A stretch of 64,000 bases of DNA from NCBI RefSeq assembly GCF_001476905.1, contig NZ_LDTE01000086.1, positions 1 through 64,000 on the forward strand, in the 5' to 3' direction. The notes below the pieces were generated by a model, which did not search any database, was not told the DNA's origin, and was given only the letters and a program-made list of their open reading frames with translations. The translations under genes were made by a program, and so were the position numbers. This document shows positions 1 to 8,710 of the stretch, piece by piece. Origin of the DNA: Sphingomonas sanguinis (GTDB lineage Bacteria > Pseudomonadota > Alphaproteobacteria > Sphingomonadales > Sphingomonadaceae). The first letter of the stretch is position 1; each line of letters starts with the position of its first letter.

Positions 1-164
1 CCGGCCTGGGCCTCGCCATCGTCAAGCACATCGTCGAGCGGCATCGCGGCAAGCTGGAGATTGCGAGCGAGGTCGGAGTAGGCACGACCTTCACAGTACG
101 GTTGCCCGCGCTGAAAAATGCGGATCGAGCGGTTTCCGAGGGCGCTGTCACAAAAACACAATAA
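1..164 (+). CDS. phoR: Phosphate regulon sensor histidine kinase PhoR, 3' end only
   Basis: An open frame enters from the left edge and stops at 162-164. The visible part is the end of a histidine kinase ATPase domain: [14 protein letters not shown] is the G2 box of the HATPase_c fold, followed by a [12 protein letters not shown]-terminal strand. Only about 54 residues are present, so no dimerisation domain or phosphoacceptor histidine is visible. The PhoR assignment comes from context, because pstSCAB, phoU and phoB follow on the same strand. PhoR is the inner-membrane kinase that controls PhoB according to Pst/PhoU activity. The last 20 bases or so also carry the first half-site of a probable Pho box. 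Confidence 0.85.
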   Translation, partial: GLGLAIVKHIVERHRGKLEIASEVGVGTTFTVRLPALKNADRAVSEGAVTKTQ

Positions 165-173
165 AAATGTCAC
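145..173 (+). promoter_or_regulatory. Probable Pho box (PhoB operator) upstream of pstS
   Basis: CTGTCAC lies at 145-151 and ATGTCAC at 167-173. They are 22 bp apart, exactly two of the 11-bp units in which PhoB half-sites repeat. The site between them (156-162) is degenerate and AT-rich. The position, overlapping the end of phoR and about 70 bases before the preferred pstS start, fits a PhoB-activated pst promoter and argues against the upstream ATG at 167 as the pstS start. Confidence 0.6.
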
Positions 174-241
174 ACGGGGGTCCGGTGAGCATGGCAGCGC
201 CGGTTCGCAACCACGATGGTCGCCCCCTTCCAAGGAACATG

Positions 242-1288
242 ATGCGCCTGCCCTGCCTTCTTGCCGCGATGTTCGCGCTGACGGCCTGCCACGATCAGGC
301 CAATGGCGGCGGCGCGGGCGTGCGCGAGCAGATCACGGCGGTCGGCTCCTCGACGGTCTATCCCTTCACCACGATCATCGCGGAGCGCTTCGTCGCGGCC
401 GATCCCGGTGCCCGGGCTCCGGTGATCGAGTCGACCGGCACGGGCGCGGGCATGAAGCTGTTCTGCGCCGGGATCGGTGCGGGGCACCCCGACATCGAGG
501 ATGCCTCACGCCGGATGAAGGCGAGCGAGTATCGCGAATGCGCCGCACACGGCGCGCCCGATATCCTTGAAATCCAGATCGGTATCGACGGCATCGCCTT
601 TGCCGAATCCAAACGCGGCCCGCGCATGGCGCTGACCACGGTCGACCTCTACCGCGCGTTGTCGGCGCATCCCGGTGGCAAGCCCAACCACGCACGCACC
701 TGGGCCGACGTCAATCCGGCACTGCCCGCCATTCCCATCCAGGTCTATGGGCCGCCCGCGACCAGCGGCACCCGCGACGCGCTGGCCGAGCTGATCCTGA
801 TGAAGGGCTGCGATGCGGTCGAGCCGGGCGCGGTCGCGCTCAGCCACCGCGATCCCGACGCGCATCGGATGCTGTGCACCCGGGTGCGGGACGACGGGGC
901 CTATATCGATGCGGGCGAGAACGATAATCTGATCGTCCAGAAGCTGCAGGCCAACCCGGACGCACTGGGCGTCTTCGGCTATTCCTATCTGGAGGAAAAT
1001 CGCCAGACGGTAGACGGCGTGGCGATCAACGGGGTCAAGCCGACCTATGCCGCCATCGCCGCCGACCAGTATCCGGGATCGCGCCCCCTCTATGTCTATG
1101 TGAAGAAGGCGCATCTGGATGCCATTCCCGGCCTGCGCGACTTTCTGCGGCTCTATGCAGCCAATTGGGGCAAGGATGGACCGCTTGTCCGGCGCGGCCT
1201 AATCGCCTCGCCCGCCGCCGTCGAGGCGCAGGCGCGGGCGATCATCGCGCGGGAAATTCCGCTCGATCCCGCAAAGCTGCCGTCATGA
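242..1288 (+). CDS. pstS: Phosphate ABC transporter substrate-binding lipoprotein PstS
   Basis: Periplasmic phosphate-binding protein of the Pst transporter, 348 residues from this start. The N-terminus is a lipoprotein signal with lipobox LTAC and the lipidated cysteine at residue 16. Phosphate-binding motifs of the family follow: GSSTVYPF at about 35-42, STGTGAG near 68 and TSGTRDA near 180. The frame is open back to ATG 167, but ATG 242 has AAGGA at 232-236 with 5-base spacing and directly precedes a proper lipoprotein signal; ATG 239 is adjacent. The stop overlaps the pstC start (ATGA), so the genes are translationally coupled. Expression is probably PhoB-dependent through the box at 145-173. 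Confidence 0.93.
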   Translation: MRLPCLLAAMFALTACHDQANGGGAGVREQITAVGSSTVYPFTTIIAERFVAADPGARAPVIESTGTGAGMKLFCAGIGAGHPDIEDASRRMKASEYRECAAHGAPDILEIQIGIDGIAFAESKRGPRMALTTVDLYRALSAHPGGKPNHARTWADVNPALPAIPIQVYGPPATSGTRDALAELILMKGCDAVEPGAVALSHRDPDAHRMLCTRVRDDGAYIDAGENDNLIVQKLQANPDALGVFGYSYLEENRQTVDGVAINGVKPTYAAIAADQYPGSRPLYVYVKKAHLDAIPGLRDFLRLYAANWGKDGPLVRRGLIASPAAVEAQARAIIAREIPLDPAKLPS

Positions 1289-2661
1289 ACGGCGCGATCC
1301 TCCTGATCCTGATCGTCGGGCTGGGCGTCATCGCCTGGGCCAGCACCCGGATGCGCGCGCTGGGCTTTCGGCGCGGCCATGTCGCGCGGGTCAGCTCGCT
1401 GCCGCATCATCATGGCTGGTATGTCGCGCTGTGGACGGTGGTGCCGCCGCTGATCTTCCTGGCGGTGTGGGCCGCGACCTCGCCCGCGCTGGTCACCGAA
1501 ATGGTGATCGCCACGCCCGCCGCCGCGCAGCTGCCGCCGCCGGGGTTCGAGCGGGCGGCCATCCTGTCCGAAGCGCGCGCGCTGGCGGCGGGACGGACGC
1601 ACGGCGCCTTCCATGCCCTGTCGCGCACGCTCGCACCGGCCTATGACCGGGCACAGACCCGGTTCGACTGGATCGCGACCGCCATCGTCCTGCTGCTCGC
1701 GCTGGCGGGCGGGGCCTATGCCTATCTGCACGTCCGACCCGATTTCTCGGCACGGACGCGGATCGAGCGAGTGGTGCTCGGACTGCTGCTCGGCGCGTCG
1801 CTGATCGCGATCCTGACCACGGCGGGAATCGTCGCCTCGCTCCTCTATGAGGCAGGCCGCTTCTTCTCGGTCGTGCCGATCACCGATTTCCTGTTCGGCA
1901 CGCATTGGAGCCCGCAGGTCATCGACCCGCGCGATCCGGGCGCATCGCTCGGCGCGGTGCCGCTGTTCTGGGGCACCTTCTTCATCGGTGCGGTGATCGC
2001 GATGGCGGTCGCCATCCCCTTCGGCCTGATGAGCGCCATCTACCTGACGCAATATGCGGCCCCGCGCGCGCGCCGGATCATGAAGCCGGTGCTGGAGGTG
2101 CTCGCGGGCATTCCGACCGTCGTGTATGGCTATTTCGCCGCGCTGACCGTCGCACCCGCCGTCCGCCAGTTCGCGGTCGCCATCGGCATCGACTGGGCCT
2201 CGTCCGAAAGCGCATTGGCCGCAGGCCTCGTCATGGGCGTGATGATCATCCCCTTCGTCTCGTCCATGGCCGATGATAGCCTGGCTGCGGTCCCCAGCGC
2301 GATGCGCGACGGCAGTCTTGCGATGGGCGCCACGACGTCCGAAACCATCACCCGCGTGATGCTGCCCGCCGCGCTTCCGGGCGTGGTCGGCGGCGTCCTG
2401 CTCGCGGTCAGCCGCGCGATCGGCGAGACGATGATCGTCGTCATGGCGGCGAGCGGGGTCGCGACGCTGACCGCCAACCCCTTTGCCAGCACGACCACCG
2501 TCACCCGCCAGATCGTCGACCTGCTGACCGGTGAGGCCGAGTTCGACAGCCCCAAGACGCTGGCCGCCTTCGCGCTGGGCCTGACGCTGTTCATCATCAC
2601 CCTGCTCCTCAACATCGTCGCGCTCAGCGTCGTGAAGCGGTATCGGGAAAGCTATGAATAA
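1285..2661 (+). CDS. pstC: Phosphate ABC transporter permease PstC
   Basis: Inner-membrane permease of the Pst phosphate importer, 458 residues. That is about 140 residues longer than enterobacterial PstC. The excess is N-terminal (residues 1 to about 180) and contains extra hydrophobic segments before the binding-protein-dependent transport domain. The C-terminal half has the EAA loop that docks on PstB (AMGATTSETITRV followed by LPAALPG). The start at 1285 overlaps the pstS stop as ATGA, and the 3' end overlaps pstA by 8 bases, so the whole pst operon appears translationally coupled. The frame is open upstream to 1165, inside pstS, but that part does not look like PstC. Confidence 0.92.
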   Translation: MNGAILLILIVGLGVIAWASTRMRALGFRRGHVARVSSLPHHHGWYVALWTVVPPLIFLAVWAATSPALVTEMVIATPAAAQLPPPGFERAAILSEARALAAGRTHGAFHALSRTLAPAYDRAQTRFDWIATAIVLLLALAGGAYAYLHVRPDFSARTRIERVVLGLLLGASLIAILTTAGIVASLLYEAGRFFSVVPITDFLFGTHWSPQVIDPRDPGASLGAVPLFWGTFFIGAVIAMAVAIPFGLMSAIYLTQYAAPRARRIMKPVLEVLAGIPTVVYGYFAALTVAPAVRQFAVAIGIDWASSESALAAGLVMGVMIIPFVSSMADDSLAAVPSAMRDGSLAMGATTSETITRVMLPAALPGVVGGVLLAVSRAIGETMIVVMAASGVATLTANPFASTTTVTRQIVDLLTGEAEFDSPKTLAAFALGLTLFIITLLLNIVALSVVKRYRESYE

Positions 2662-3916
2662 CCCGCCCGCCCCCAAGCCTCACGGGTGGGACAGCCCGGC
2701 CATGACCCGGCGTCTGCGGCGGCGCTATGCGGCTGAGCGGCGCTTCCGGCGGCTGGGCGCCGCGGCGGTCGCGCTGTCGGCGGCTTTCCTAGCCTTCCTG
2801 CTCATCACCATGCTGGCCCAGGGGCTGCGCGGCTTTACCGAGACGCGGGTCACCCTGCCGGTCAACCTGGCCGCCGCCGAACTGCCGATCGAACCGGCCC
2901 GGTTGAAGGGGCGTGGTGCCGACCTGGCACTGGCGGGCGCGGGGCTAGAGAATGCGGTCGACGGTGCCGCCACGACCGCCTTCGGGCCGATCGGATCGGA
3001 CCTGCTGTCGCCGGGCGCCTGGATCGTGGTTCGCGACGCCATCAAGGCGGACCCGGCCATCCTCCACCACACGACCGTCTTCGCGCTGCCGGTCGCCAGC
3101 CGTTACGATGTCGCGGCCAAGGGCGAGGGTACGCCGGAAGCCGAACGCGTCGTCGCGCGGCTACAGGCGCAAGGCGTGCTTTCGACCGGCTGGGACCTGG
3201 GCTTCCTGCGCGACGCCGATGCGACCGACCCGACGCGGGTCGGCATCTGGGGGGCGGCCAAGGGATCGCTGCTGACCATGCTGGTGACGCTGGCGCTCGC
3301 CTTCCCCATCGGCGTGCTTGCCGCGCTCTATCTGGAGGAATATGCGCCCAAGAACCGCTGGACCGATATCATCGAGGTGTCGATCAACAATCTGGCGGCG
3401 GTCCCCTCGATCATTTTCGGCCTGTTGGGCTTGGCGGTGTTCCTGGGCAGCTTCGGCCTGCCCCGCTCGGCGCCGCTGGTCGGCGGCCTGACGCTGGCGC
3501 TGATGACCATGCCGGTGATCGTCATCGCCGGGCGCAACGCGATCAAGGCGGTGCCGCCATCGATCCGAGACGCTGCGCTGGCCATTGGGGCATCGCGGGT
3601 GCAGGTGATCTTCCACCACGTCCTGCCGCTCGCCCTGCCCGGCATTCTGACCGGCACGATCATAGGCATGGCCCGCGCGCTGGGTGAGACCGCGCCGCTC
3701 CTGATGATCGGTATGCGCGCCTTCATCGCCGCCCCGCCGCAGGGGCTGACCGATCCGGCGACGGTGCTGCCGGTACAGATCTTCCTCTGGTCCGATCAGG
3801 TGGACCGCGGCTTCATCGAAAAGACCTCGGCCGCGATCATCGTCCTTCTCGTCTTCCTGCTCGCGATGAACGGGCTGGCCATCTACCTTCGCAATCGGTT
3901 CGAGACACGCTGGTGA
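2654..3916 (+). CDS. pstA: Phosphate ABC transporter permease PstA
   Basis: Second permease of the Pst complex, 420 residues, longer than the usual 290-300. An arginine-rich N-terminus and one membrane span (about residues 35-57) are followed by a soluble insert of some 150 residues, as in alphaproteobacterial PstA proteins with an N-terminal DUF3333-type region. The permease core begins near residue 195 ([20 protein letters not shown]). Its EAA loop is [25 protein letters not shown], around residue 310-330. The start overlaps the pstC 3' end and the stop overlaps the GTG of pstB. ATG 2702 is a possible alternative start. Confidence 0.92.
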   Translation: MNNPPAPKPHGWDSPAMTRRLRRRYAAERRFRRLGAAAVALSAAFLAFLLITMLAQGLRGFTETRVTLPVNLAAAELPIEPARLKGRGADLALAGAGLENAVDGAATTAFGPIGSDLLSPGAWIVVRDAIKADPAILHHTTVFALPVASRYDVAAKGEGTPEAERVVARLQAQGVLSTGWDLGFLRDADATDPTRVGIWGAAKGSLLTMLVTLALAFPIGVLAALYLEEYAPKNRWTDIIEVSINNLAAVPSIIFGLLGLAVFLGSFGLPRSAPLVGGLTLALMTMPVIVIAGRNAIKAVPPSIRDAALAIGASRVQVIFHHVLPLALPGILTGTIIGMARALGETAPLLMIGMRAFIAAPPQGLTDPATVLPVQIFLWSDQVDRGFIEKTSAAIIVLLVFLLAMNGLAIYLRNRFETRW

Positions 3917-4674
3917 GCACCCCCAAGATAAGCGCGCGCAACGTCAGCGTGTCCTATGGCGCCAAGCAGGCGATCCACGACATCTCGATCGATGTCGACA
4001 TGGATCACGTCATCGCCTTTATCGGCCCCTCGGGCTGCGGCAAGTCGACCTTTCTGCGCACGCTCAACCGGATGAACGACACGATCGCGTCGGCGCGTGT
4101 CTCGGGCGATGTGCGGCTCGACGGGCAGGATATCTATGCACCCGAAATGGACGTGGTGCAGCTGCGCGCGCGGGTCGGCATGGTGTTCCAGAAGCCCAAC
4201 CCCTTCCCCAAGTCGATCTACGAAAACGTCGCCTATGGCCCGCGCATCCACGGTCTGTCGTCCTCGCGCGCCGAGCTGGACATGATCGTCGAACGCTCGC
4301 TGACCCGCGCCGGGCTGTGGGCCGAGGTGAAGGACCGGTTGTCCGAAAGCGGCACGGCCTTGTCGGGCGGCCAGCAGCAGCGGCTGTGCATCGCCCGCGC
4401 CATCGCGGTCGACCCCGAAGTCATCCTGATGGACGAGCCGTGCAGCGCGCTCGATCCCATTGCGACCGCGCGAATCGAGGAGCTGATCCACGACCTGCGC
4501 GGCCGCTATGCCATCGCGATCGTCACCCATAACATGCAGCAGGCAGCCCGCGTCTCCCAGCGTACCGCCTTTTTCCACCTCGGCACGCTCGTCGAGTACG
4601 GAAAGACGTCCGACATCTTCACCAACCCACGGGAAGAACGGACGAAGGACTATATTACCGGCCGGTACGGCTGA
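3913..4674 (+). CDS. pstB: Phosphate ABC transporter ATP-binding protein PstB
   Basis: ATPase of the Pst importer, 253 residues, the normal family length. All nucleotide-binding motifs are intact: Walker [10 protein letters not shown] at 38-46, ABC signature [14 protein letters not shown], Walker [14 protein letters not shown] and the H-loop histidine in VTHNM. It starts with GTG, and the GTGA overlaps the pstA stop. phoU follows after 11 bases. The high similarity to canonical PstB fixes the identity of the whole operon. Confidence 0.97.
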   Translation: MSTPKISARNVSVSYGAKQAIHDISIDVDMDHVIAFIGPSGCGKSTFLRTLNRMNDTIASARVSGDVRLDGQDIYAPEMDVVQLRARVGMVFQKPNPFPKSIYENVAYGPRIHGLSSSRAELDMIVERSLTRAGLWAEVKDRLSESGTALSGGQQQRLCIARAIAVDPEVILMDEPCSALDPIATARIEELIHDLRGRYAIAIVTHNMQQAARVSQRTAFFHLGTLVEYGKTSDIFTNPREERTKDYITGRYG

Positions 4675-4685
4675 GGACGAGGATC

Positions 4686-5369
4686 ATGGACCACACCGTA
4701 AAAGCCTTTGACAACGATATCGGGCGTCTCCGCGGCCTCATCAGCCAGATGGGCGGGATGGCCGAGGAGGCGATCGCCAATGCGATCAAGGCGCTGCAAC
4801 GCTCCGACCTGGAACTCGCCCGCAAGGTGCGCGAGGACGACAAGGCGATCGACCTGATCGAGGCCGAGGTCGAGCGGCTGGCCGTGCGCACCATCGCGTT
4901 GCGCGCGCCGATGGCGAACGACCTGCGCGAAGTCGTCGCGGCCCTGAAGATCGCCAGCGTCGTCGAACGCATCGGCGACTATGCCAAGAACATCGCCAAG
5001 CGCGTGCCGATGATCGAAAGCGAGGACCGGATCGAGCCCATCTCGATCCTGCCCGCCATGGCCAAGATCGCCTCGGCGATGGTGCATGACGTGCTCGACG
5101 CCTTTGCCGCGCGCGACGCCGAGGCGGCGGTGCGGGTCCGCGACAGCGACACCGCACTCGACGATTTCTACGATTCCATCTTCCGCACGCTCGTCACCCA
5201 TATGGTCGAGAATCCCAAGACGATCGGACAGGTCGCGCACCTGCTGTTCATCGCCAAGAATCTCGAACGGATCGGGGATCATGCGACGAACGTCGCGGAG
5301 ATGGTCTATTTCGCCGCCACCGGCACCCAGATGGGTGAACGGGATCGCGGCGGCACTCTGCCTTCTTGA
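4686..5369 (+). CDS. phoU: Phosphate signalling protein PhoU
   Basis: Cytoplasmic negative regulator that links Pst transport to PhoR kinase activity. At 227 residues it has the two repeated three-helix bundles of PhoU; E/D-rich metal-binding segments recur around AIDLIEAEVERLAVR (first half) and the DDFYDSIFRTL region (second half). The conserved ERIGDYAKNIAKR and ERIGDHATNVAEM motifs appear once in each half, showing the internal duplication. A GAGGA ribosome site precedes the ATG. It lies between pstB and phoB in the same operon. Confidence 0.95.
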   Translation: MDHTVKAFDNDIGRLRGLISQMGGMAEEAIANAIKALQRSDLELARKVREDDKAIDLIEAEVERLAVRTIALRAPMANDLREVVAALKIASVVERIGDYAKNIAKRVPMIESEDRIEPISILPAMAKIASAMVHDVLDAFAARDAEAAVRVRDSDTALDDFYDSIFRTLVTHMVENPKTIGQVAHLLFIAKNLERIGDHATNVAEMVYFAATGTQMGERDRGGTLPS

Positions 5370-5382
5370 GGGAACAGGCACC

Positions 5383-6075
5383 ATGGCACGCGTAAAGATG
5401 TTGCTGGTCGAAGACGATGCCGCGCTGGCGGAACTGCTCGTCTTCCATTTCAAGCGCGAGGATTTCGAGGTCACCCATACGCCGGACGGCGAGGAGGCCC
5501 TGTTGCTGGCGCGCGAGAGCACGCCGGACATCGTTCTGCTCGACTGGATGGTGGAGGGGATTTCGGGGATCGAGGTCTGCCGCCGCCTGCGTCGCTCGCC
5601 CGAAACCGCGAACGTGCCGATCATCATGCTGACCGCACGCGGTGAGGAAGAGGACCGGGTGCGTGGGCTGGAGACGGGGGCGGACGATTATGTCACCAAG
5701 CCCTTTTCCCCGCGCGAACTGGTCGCCCGCGTCGGTGCGGTGCTGCGGCGTGTCCGCCCTGCCTTGGCCGGCGAGGCACTGACCTATGCCGATATCGAGA
5801 TGGATACGGTCGGTCACAAGGTGCGCCGCGCCGGGGAAGTCGTCTCGCTCGGGCCCACGGAATTCCGCCTGCTCAAGCATTTCCTGGAGCATCCCGGCTG
5901 GGTCTTTTCGCGCGAGCGGCTGCTCGATGCGGTGTGGGGCCACGACTCGGACATCGAGAGCCGGACGGTCGACGTGCATATCCGCCGCCTGCGCAAGGCG
6001 ATCAACATCGGCGACCGGCCCGACATCATCCGCACGGTCCGCTCGGCGGGCTATTCGCTCGACGCCGGGGGCTGA
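5383..6075 (+). CDS. phoB: Phosphate regulon response regulator PhoB
   Basis: OmpR-family response regulator of 230 residues. The receiver domain has acidic D11/D12, phosphoacceptor D54 (LLDWM), T84 and K106 (TKPF). The C-terminal winged helix has the family motifs FSRERLLDAVWG and SRTVDVHIRRLRKAI. When phosphorylated by PhoR it activates Pho-box promoters, here presumably its own operon through the site at 145-173. The ATG at 5383 has GAGGGA about 10 bases upstream; the frame is open further upstream, but only as a shadow of phoU. Only 13 bases separate it from phoU. Confidence 0.95.
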   Translation: MARVKMLLVEDDAALAELLVFHFKREDFEVTHTPDGEEALLLARESTPDIVLLDWMVEGISGIEVCRRLRRSPETANVPIIMLTARGEEEDRVRGLETGADDYVTKPFSPRELVARVGAVLRRVRPALAGEALTYADIEMDTVGHKVRRAGEVVSLGPTEFRLLKHFLEHPGWVFSRERLLDAVWGHDSDIESRTVDVHIRRLRKAINIGDRPDIIRTVRSAGYSLDAGG

Positions 6076-6184
6076 GGTAAAAATCCGTCAGGATCGGGTC
6101 GCAAGCGAAACGAGGGAGCCAAGTGCGGCATGGGGCGTTCACCCACCGCGCTAACGCACTTGCGCTTCTGAATAGGAGATTCGC

Positions 6185-6574
6185 ATGAAGCTCGTTTTTC
6201 TTGCCGCCACCGCGCTGATGGCGACGCCCGCCCTGGCCCAGACCACGACCCAGACCGACACGACGGCACAGGCCGGGGCCCAGGCAGGCTCCACCGATAC
6301 CACGGCGCAGGCCGGGATGCAGACCAGCACCTCGACCGACACGACCAATGGTTCGATGCAGGCCAATGCCGCTGCCTCCGCCGCGACGATGACCGCTGGC
6401 GGCTATCAGCCCGCCCAGCCGCCGATGGCCGCCCCGCCCGCGCCGGGCGCACCGATCATCTTCAAGCAGGCGCCGACGCCCGAACAGGCCTATCCGGCCC
6501 CGGCGCCGCTGAAGAGCTATCCGATCTGCAAAAAGGGTCAGTATGACCAGTGCCGCCAGCGTGGTGGCAAGTAA
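6185..6574 (+). CDS. Small secreted Thr/Gln/Ala/Pro-rich protein
   Basis: A 129-residue protein with a clear Sec signal peptide, probably cleaved after ALA at residue 18. The N-terminal mature part is a low-complexity T/Q/A/D segment in which DTTAQAG occurs twice. It is followed by a proline/alanine stretch and a short basic C-terminal tail with two cysteines (ICKKGQYDQCRQRGGK). An AGGAG site precedes the ATG and a strong terminator follows. I do not recognise a family. The sequence suggests a disordered periplasmic or secreted protein. It is 109 bases after phoB, and nothing shows whether it belongs to the Pho regulon. Confidence 0.8.
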   Translation: MKLVFLAATALMATPALAQTTTQTDTTAQAGAQAGSTDTTAQAGMQTSTSTDTTNGSMQANAAASAATMTAGGYQPAQPPMAAPPAPGAPIIFKQAPTPEQAYPAPAPLKSYPICKKGQYDQCRQRGGK

Positions 6575-6602
6575 GCTCCAGCCCATCACCCGGCTGTAGG
6601 AC

Positions 6603-6640
6603 GGCGCCGGTTCCCATTCAGGGGACCGGCGCCTTTCTTA
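6603..6640 (+). terminator. Rho-independent terminator between converging genes
   Basis: A 13-bp stem (6603-6615 with 6621-6633, one G-T pair) encloses the loop ATTCA and is followed by a T-rich run TTTCTTATT. It ends the small secreted-protein gene. It also lies directly beyond the stop of the DUF2794 gene on the other strand. Confidence 0.85.
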
Positions 6641-6970
6641 TTCCTCGACCAGCTTCATCAGCCGCCGCTCGACCGGCGCGAGGACCGGCCCCAGTTCATG
6701 TCCGCGCTTCAGCACCGCGCCGCCCTCGCCGATCAATGCCCACATGCCCTGTCGGTTGCGCAGCGCGGGACGCTTCTCGATCCGGTACTCGGGCCGCTCG
6801 GCGCTGCGACGAAAGGCCGAGAAGACCGCCGCATCCTTTCCCAGGTCCATCGCATAGTCGCGCCAATGACCCGCTGCCACCATGCGGCCATAGAGATCGA
6901 GAATGCGGTTCAGCTCGATCCGCTCGAAGCCGACCTGCCCGACTGCGCGTGGAAAGGGTACGATCCCCAT
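6638..6970 (-). CDS. DUF2794 family protein
   Basis: A 110-residue protein with the compact sequence of the alphaproteobacterial DUF2794 family: FERIELNRILDLYGRMV near the start, then HWRDYAMDLGKDAAVFSAF and a YRIEKRPALRNRQG stretch. The family has no assigned biochemical role. The start ATG overlaps the cysE stop (ATGA), so it is co-translated with serine acetyltransferase. The conserved FERIELNRIL core begins about 15 residues in, which supports this start over the longer open frame. Confidence 0.85.
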   Translation of the reverse strand: MGIVPFPRAVGQVGFERIELNRILDLYGRMVAAGHWRDYAMDLGKDAAVFSAFRRSAERPEYRIEKRPALRNRQGMWALIGEGGAVLKRGHELGPVLAPVERRLMKLVEE

Positions 6971-7659
6971 CAGGCCCGATCGCGTCGCTCTTCCTGCTCG
7001 GCCAGAACCGCGTCCAGCCGTCGCCGCATCGTATCCAGCTCGCAGCGAAGCATCTCGATCTTCTGCGTCTGCGGATCGAAGACCTCGGAACACGGCGTGC
7101 CATAGGGGACGAAGCGGGGTTCGGGCGCGGCGCCGCCCTCGACCACGGTCGGGCGAGCGGGGATGCCGACCATCACTGCGCCTGCGGGCACATCCCGCGT
7201 CACGACGGCATTCGCGCCCACCCGCGCTCTGGGTCCCACGGTGATGGGGCCCAGGACCTGAGCACCGGACCCGACGATCGCGCCGTCCATCAGGGTCGGA
7301 TGACGCTTGCCCGCAACGCCATTGTCCGGGCTGGTCCCACCCAGCGTCACGCACTGATAGATGGTGACGTCATCGCCGATCTCCGCCGTCTCGCCGATGA
7401 CGACAAAGCCATGATCGATGAAGAAGTTGCGGCCGATCTTCGCACCGGGATGGATGTCGATCGCGGTCACGAAGCGGGTGAAGTGATTGACCAGCCGCGC
7501 CAGGAAGAAAGCCCGCGCTTTATACAGGCGGTGGGCGACCCGGTGGCCCGCCAGCGCCCAGACGCCCGGATACAGCAAGATCTCCGCACGTGAGTGAGGT
7601 GCCGGGTCGCGAGCCCGGATCGAATCAAGATAGGCGGCCAATCGGCTCGGCATGAGCAT
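6970..7659 (-). CDS. cysE: Serine O-acetyltransferase
   Basis: Catalyses acetyl transfer from acetyl-CoA to L-serine, the first step of cysteine synthesis. The 229-residue protein is of the short-N-terminus type. The left-handed beta-helix runs from about residue 65, with DIHPGAKIGRNFFIDHG, IGETAEIGDDVTIYQ and VTLGG, typical of SAT and including the catalytic Asp/His region. A charged C-terminal tail of about 60 residues follows, probably helical. ATG 7653 two codons downstream is equally possible. It is translationally coupled to DUF2794 and divergent from a TSUP permease that could carry sulfur oxyanions. Confidence 0.9.
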   Translation of the reverse strand: MLMPSRLAAYLDSIRARDPAPHSRAEILLYPGVWALAGHRVAHRLYKARAFFLARLVNHFTRFVTAIDIHPGAKIGRNFFIDHGFVVIGETAEIGDDVTIYQCVTLGGTSPDNGVAGKRHPTLMDGAIVGSGAQVLGPITVGPRARVGANAVVTRDVPAGAVMVGIPARPTVVEGGAAPEPRFVPYGTPCSEVFDPQTQKIEMLRCELDTMRRRLDAVLAEQEERRDRA

Positions 7660-7810
7660 GTCCCCAGATGCGATACCGGCATTTAGGCACGGTATGGCGT
7701 GAAATCCAGATAGTCGCAGCAGGCGATGCGGCGCGACAAACTCTATCTTTGTTGCAGCGTTGGTCCCGACACGGCATGGCCGACCAGCCGAAAGGCTTAA
7801 AGGAGACATG

Positions 7811-8575
7811 ATGGACCCGACGAGTAGCGAGCTGATCCATATCCTACCCTTTGTGGGCGTCGGCTTTGCCGCCCAAGTCGTCGACGGCGCGCTGGGCATG
7901 GCGTTCGGCGTGATCTCCAACACCCTGCTCATCAGCCTAGGGGTGCCCCCGGCGGCGGCCTCGGCGGGCGTACACAGCGTCGAGACCTTCACCACCGCCG
8001 TGTCGGGGATCAGTCATGCGGTGCATCGCAACGTCAACTGGCGGCTGTTCCTGCGCCTGATGATCCCGGGCGTGATCGGCGGGGCGCTGGGCGCCTATGT
8101 CCTGTCCAATATCGATGCGGCGGTCGTGAAGCCCTTCATCCTCGCCTATCTGACCGCCATCGGTCTCTATCTGCTGATCCGCGCATGGCGTCACAAGCCG
8201 CATACCCGCGAACCCAAGGTGGTGGAGCCGCTGGGCTTTATCGGCGGCTTCCTGGATGCGGCGGGCGGGGGCGGCTGGGGTCCGGTGGTAACCTCCAACC
8301 TGCTGGCGCAGGGGGCGGCTCCGCGCACCACCATCGGAACGGTCAACACCGCCGAATTCTTCCTGACCGCGACGATCTCGGCAACATTCATCACCCAGCT
8401 GGGCTGGGGGGCGTTCACCATGGCGACGGTCGGCCTGCTGATCGGCGGCATTTGTGCAGCGCCGTTCGGAGCGATGCTGGCCAAGCGGGTGCCTGCGCGG
8501 ACATTGCTAACGCTGGTCGGCGTGATCCTGACGCTGACCAGCCTGTGGGGGCTGTATCAGGCGATTTTCCGGTAA
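7811..8575 (+). CDS. TSUP family (TauE/SafE-like) membrane transporter
   Basis: A polytopic inner-membrane protein of 254 residues with about eight hydrophobic segments and the two inverted halves of the TauE/SafE family. The family handles sulfite, sulfoacetate, sulfate or other organic anions. The first half contains VDGALGMAFGVISNTLLISLG with ASAGVHSVETFTTAVSG, and the second half FLDAAGGGGWGPVVTSNLL, both characteristic. AAGGAGA precedes paired ATGs at 7808 and 7811; spacing favours 7811. It is divergent from cysE, which suggests sulfur-anion traffic, but the substrate cannot be read from the sequence. Confidence 0.85.
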   Translation: MDPTSSELIHILPFVGVGFAAQVVDGALGMAFGVISNTLLISLGVPPAAASAGVHSVETFTTAVSGISHAVHRNVNWRLFLRLMIPGVIGGALGAYVLSNIDAAVVKPFILAYLTAIGLYLLIRAWRHKPHTREPKVVEPLGFIGGFLDAAGGGGWGPVVTSNLLAQGAAPRTTIGTVNTAEFFLTATISATFITQLGWGAFTMATVGLLIGGICAAPFGAMLAKRVPARTLLTLVGVILTLTSLWGLYQAIFR

Positions 8576-8576
8576 A

Positions 8577-8704
8577 TCCTCCCCGGCACGGGGAGGTGGC
8601 AGGCCGCAGGCCTGACGGAGGGGGGGGCTTGCCACGCAGGACTTTACGGCTATCCCCCTCCACCACCGCTTCGCGGCGGTCCCCCTCCCCGTGCCGGGGG
8701 AGGA
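8577..8704. repeat. REP/MITE-like long imperfect inverted repeat
   Basis: The two ends of this 128-bp non-coding element are near-perfect inverted copies: TCCTCCCCGGCACGGGGAGG at 8577-8596 against the segment at 8684-8704 containing CCTCCCCGTGCCGGGGGAGG. Inside lie further short hairpins (GCAGGCCGCAGGCCTG, and CCACCGCTTCGCGGCGG). It sits between the TSUP stop and the end of ahpD, two converging genes. The layout is that of dispersed palindromic elements common in sphingomonad genomes. It could also act as a bidirectional transcription stop. Confidence 0.75.
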
Positions 8705-8710
8705 GCGGTG

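Noticed and set aside
167..241. Upstream pstS start at ATG 167
   Set aside because: It would put the coding region over the Pho box, has no ribosome site and adds a tail before the lipoprotein signal.
1153..2676. 507-codon open frame on the minus strand opposite pstC
   Set aside because: A GC-rich antisense shadow. Its translation is rich in R/D/H/Q with no domain, and pstC on the other strand is unmistakable.
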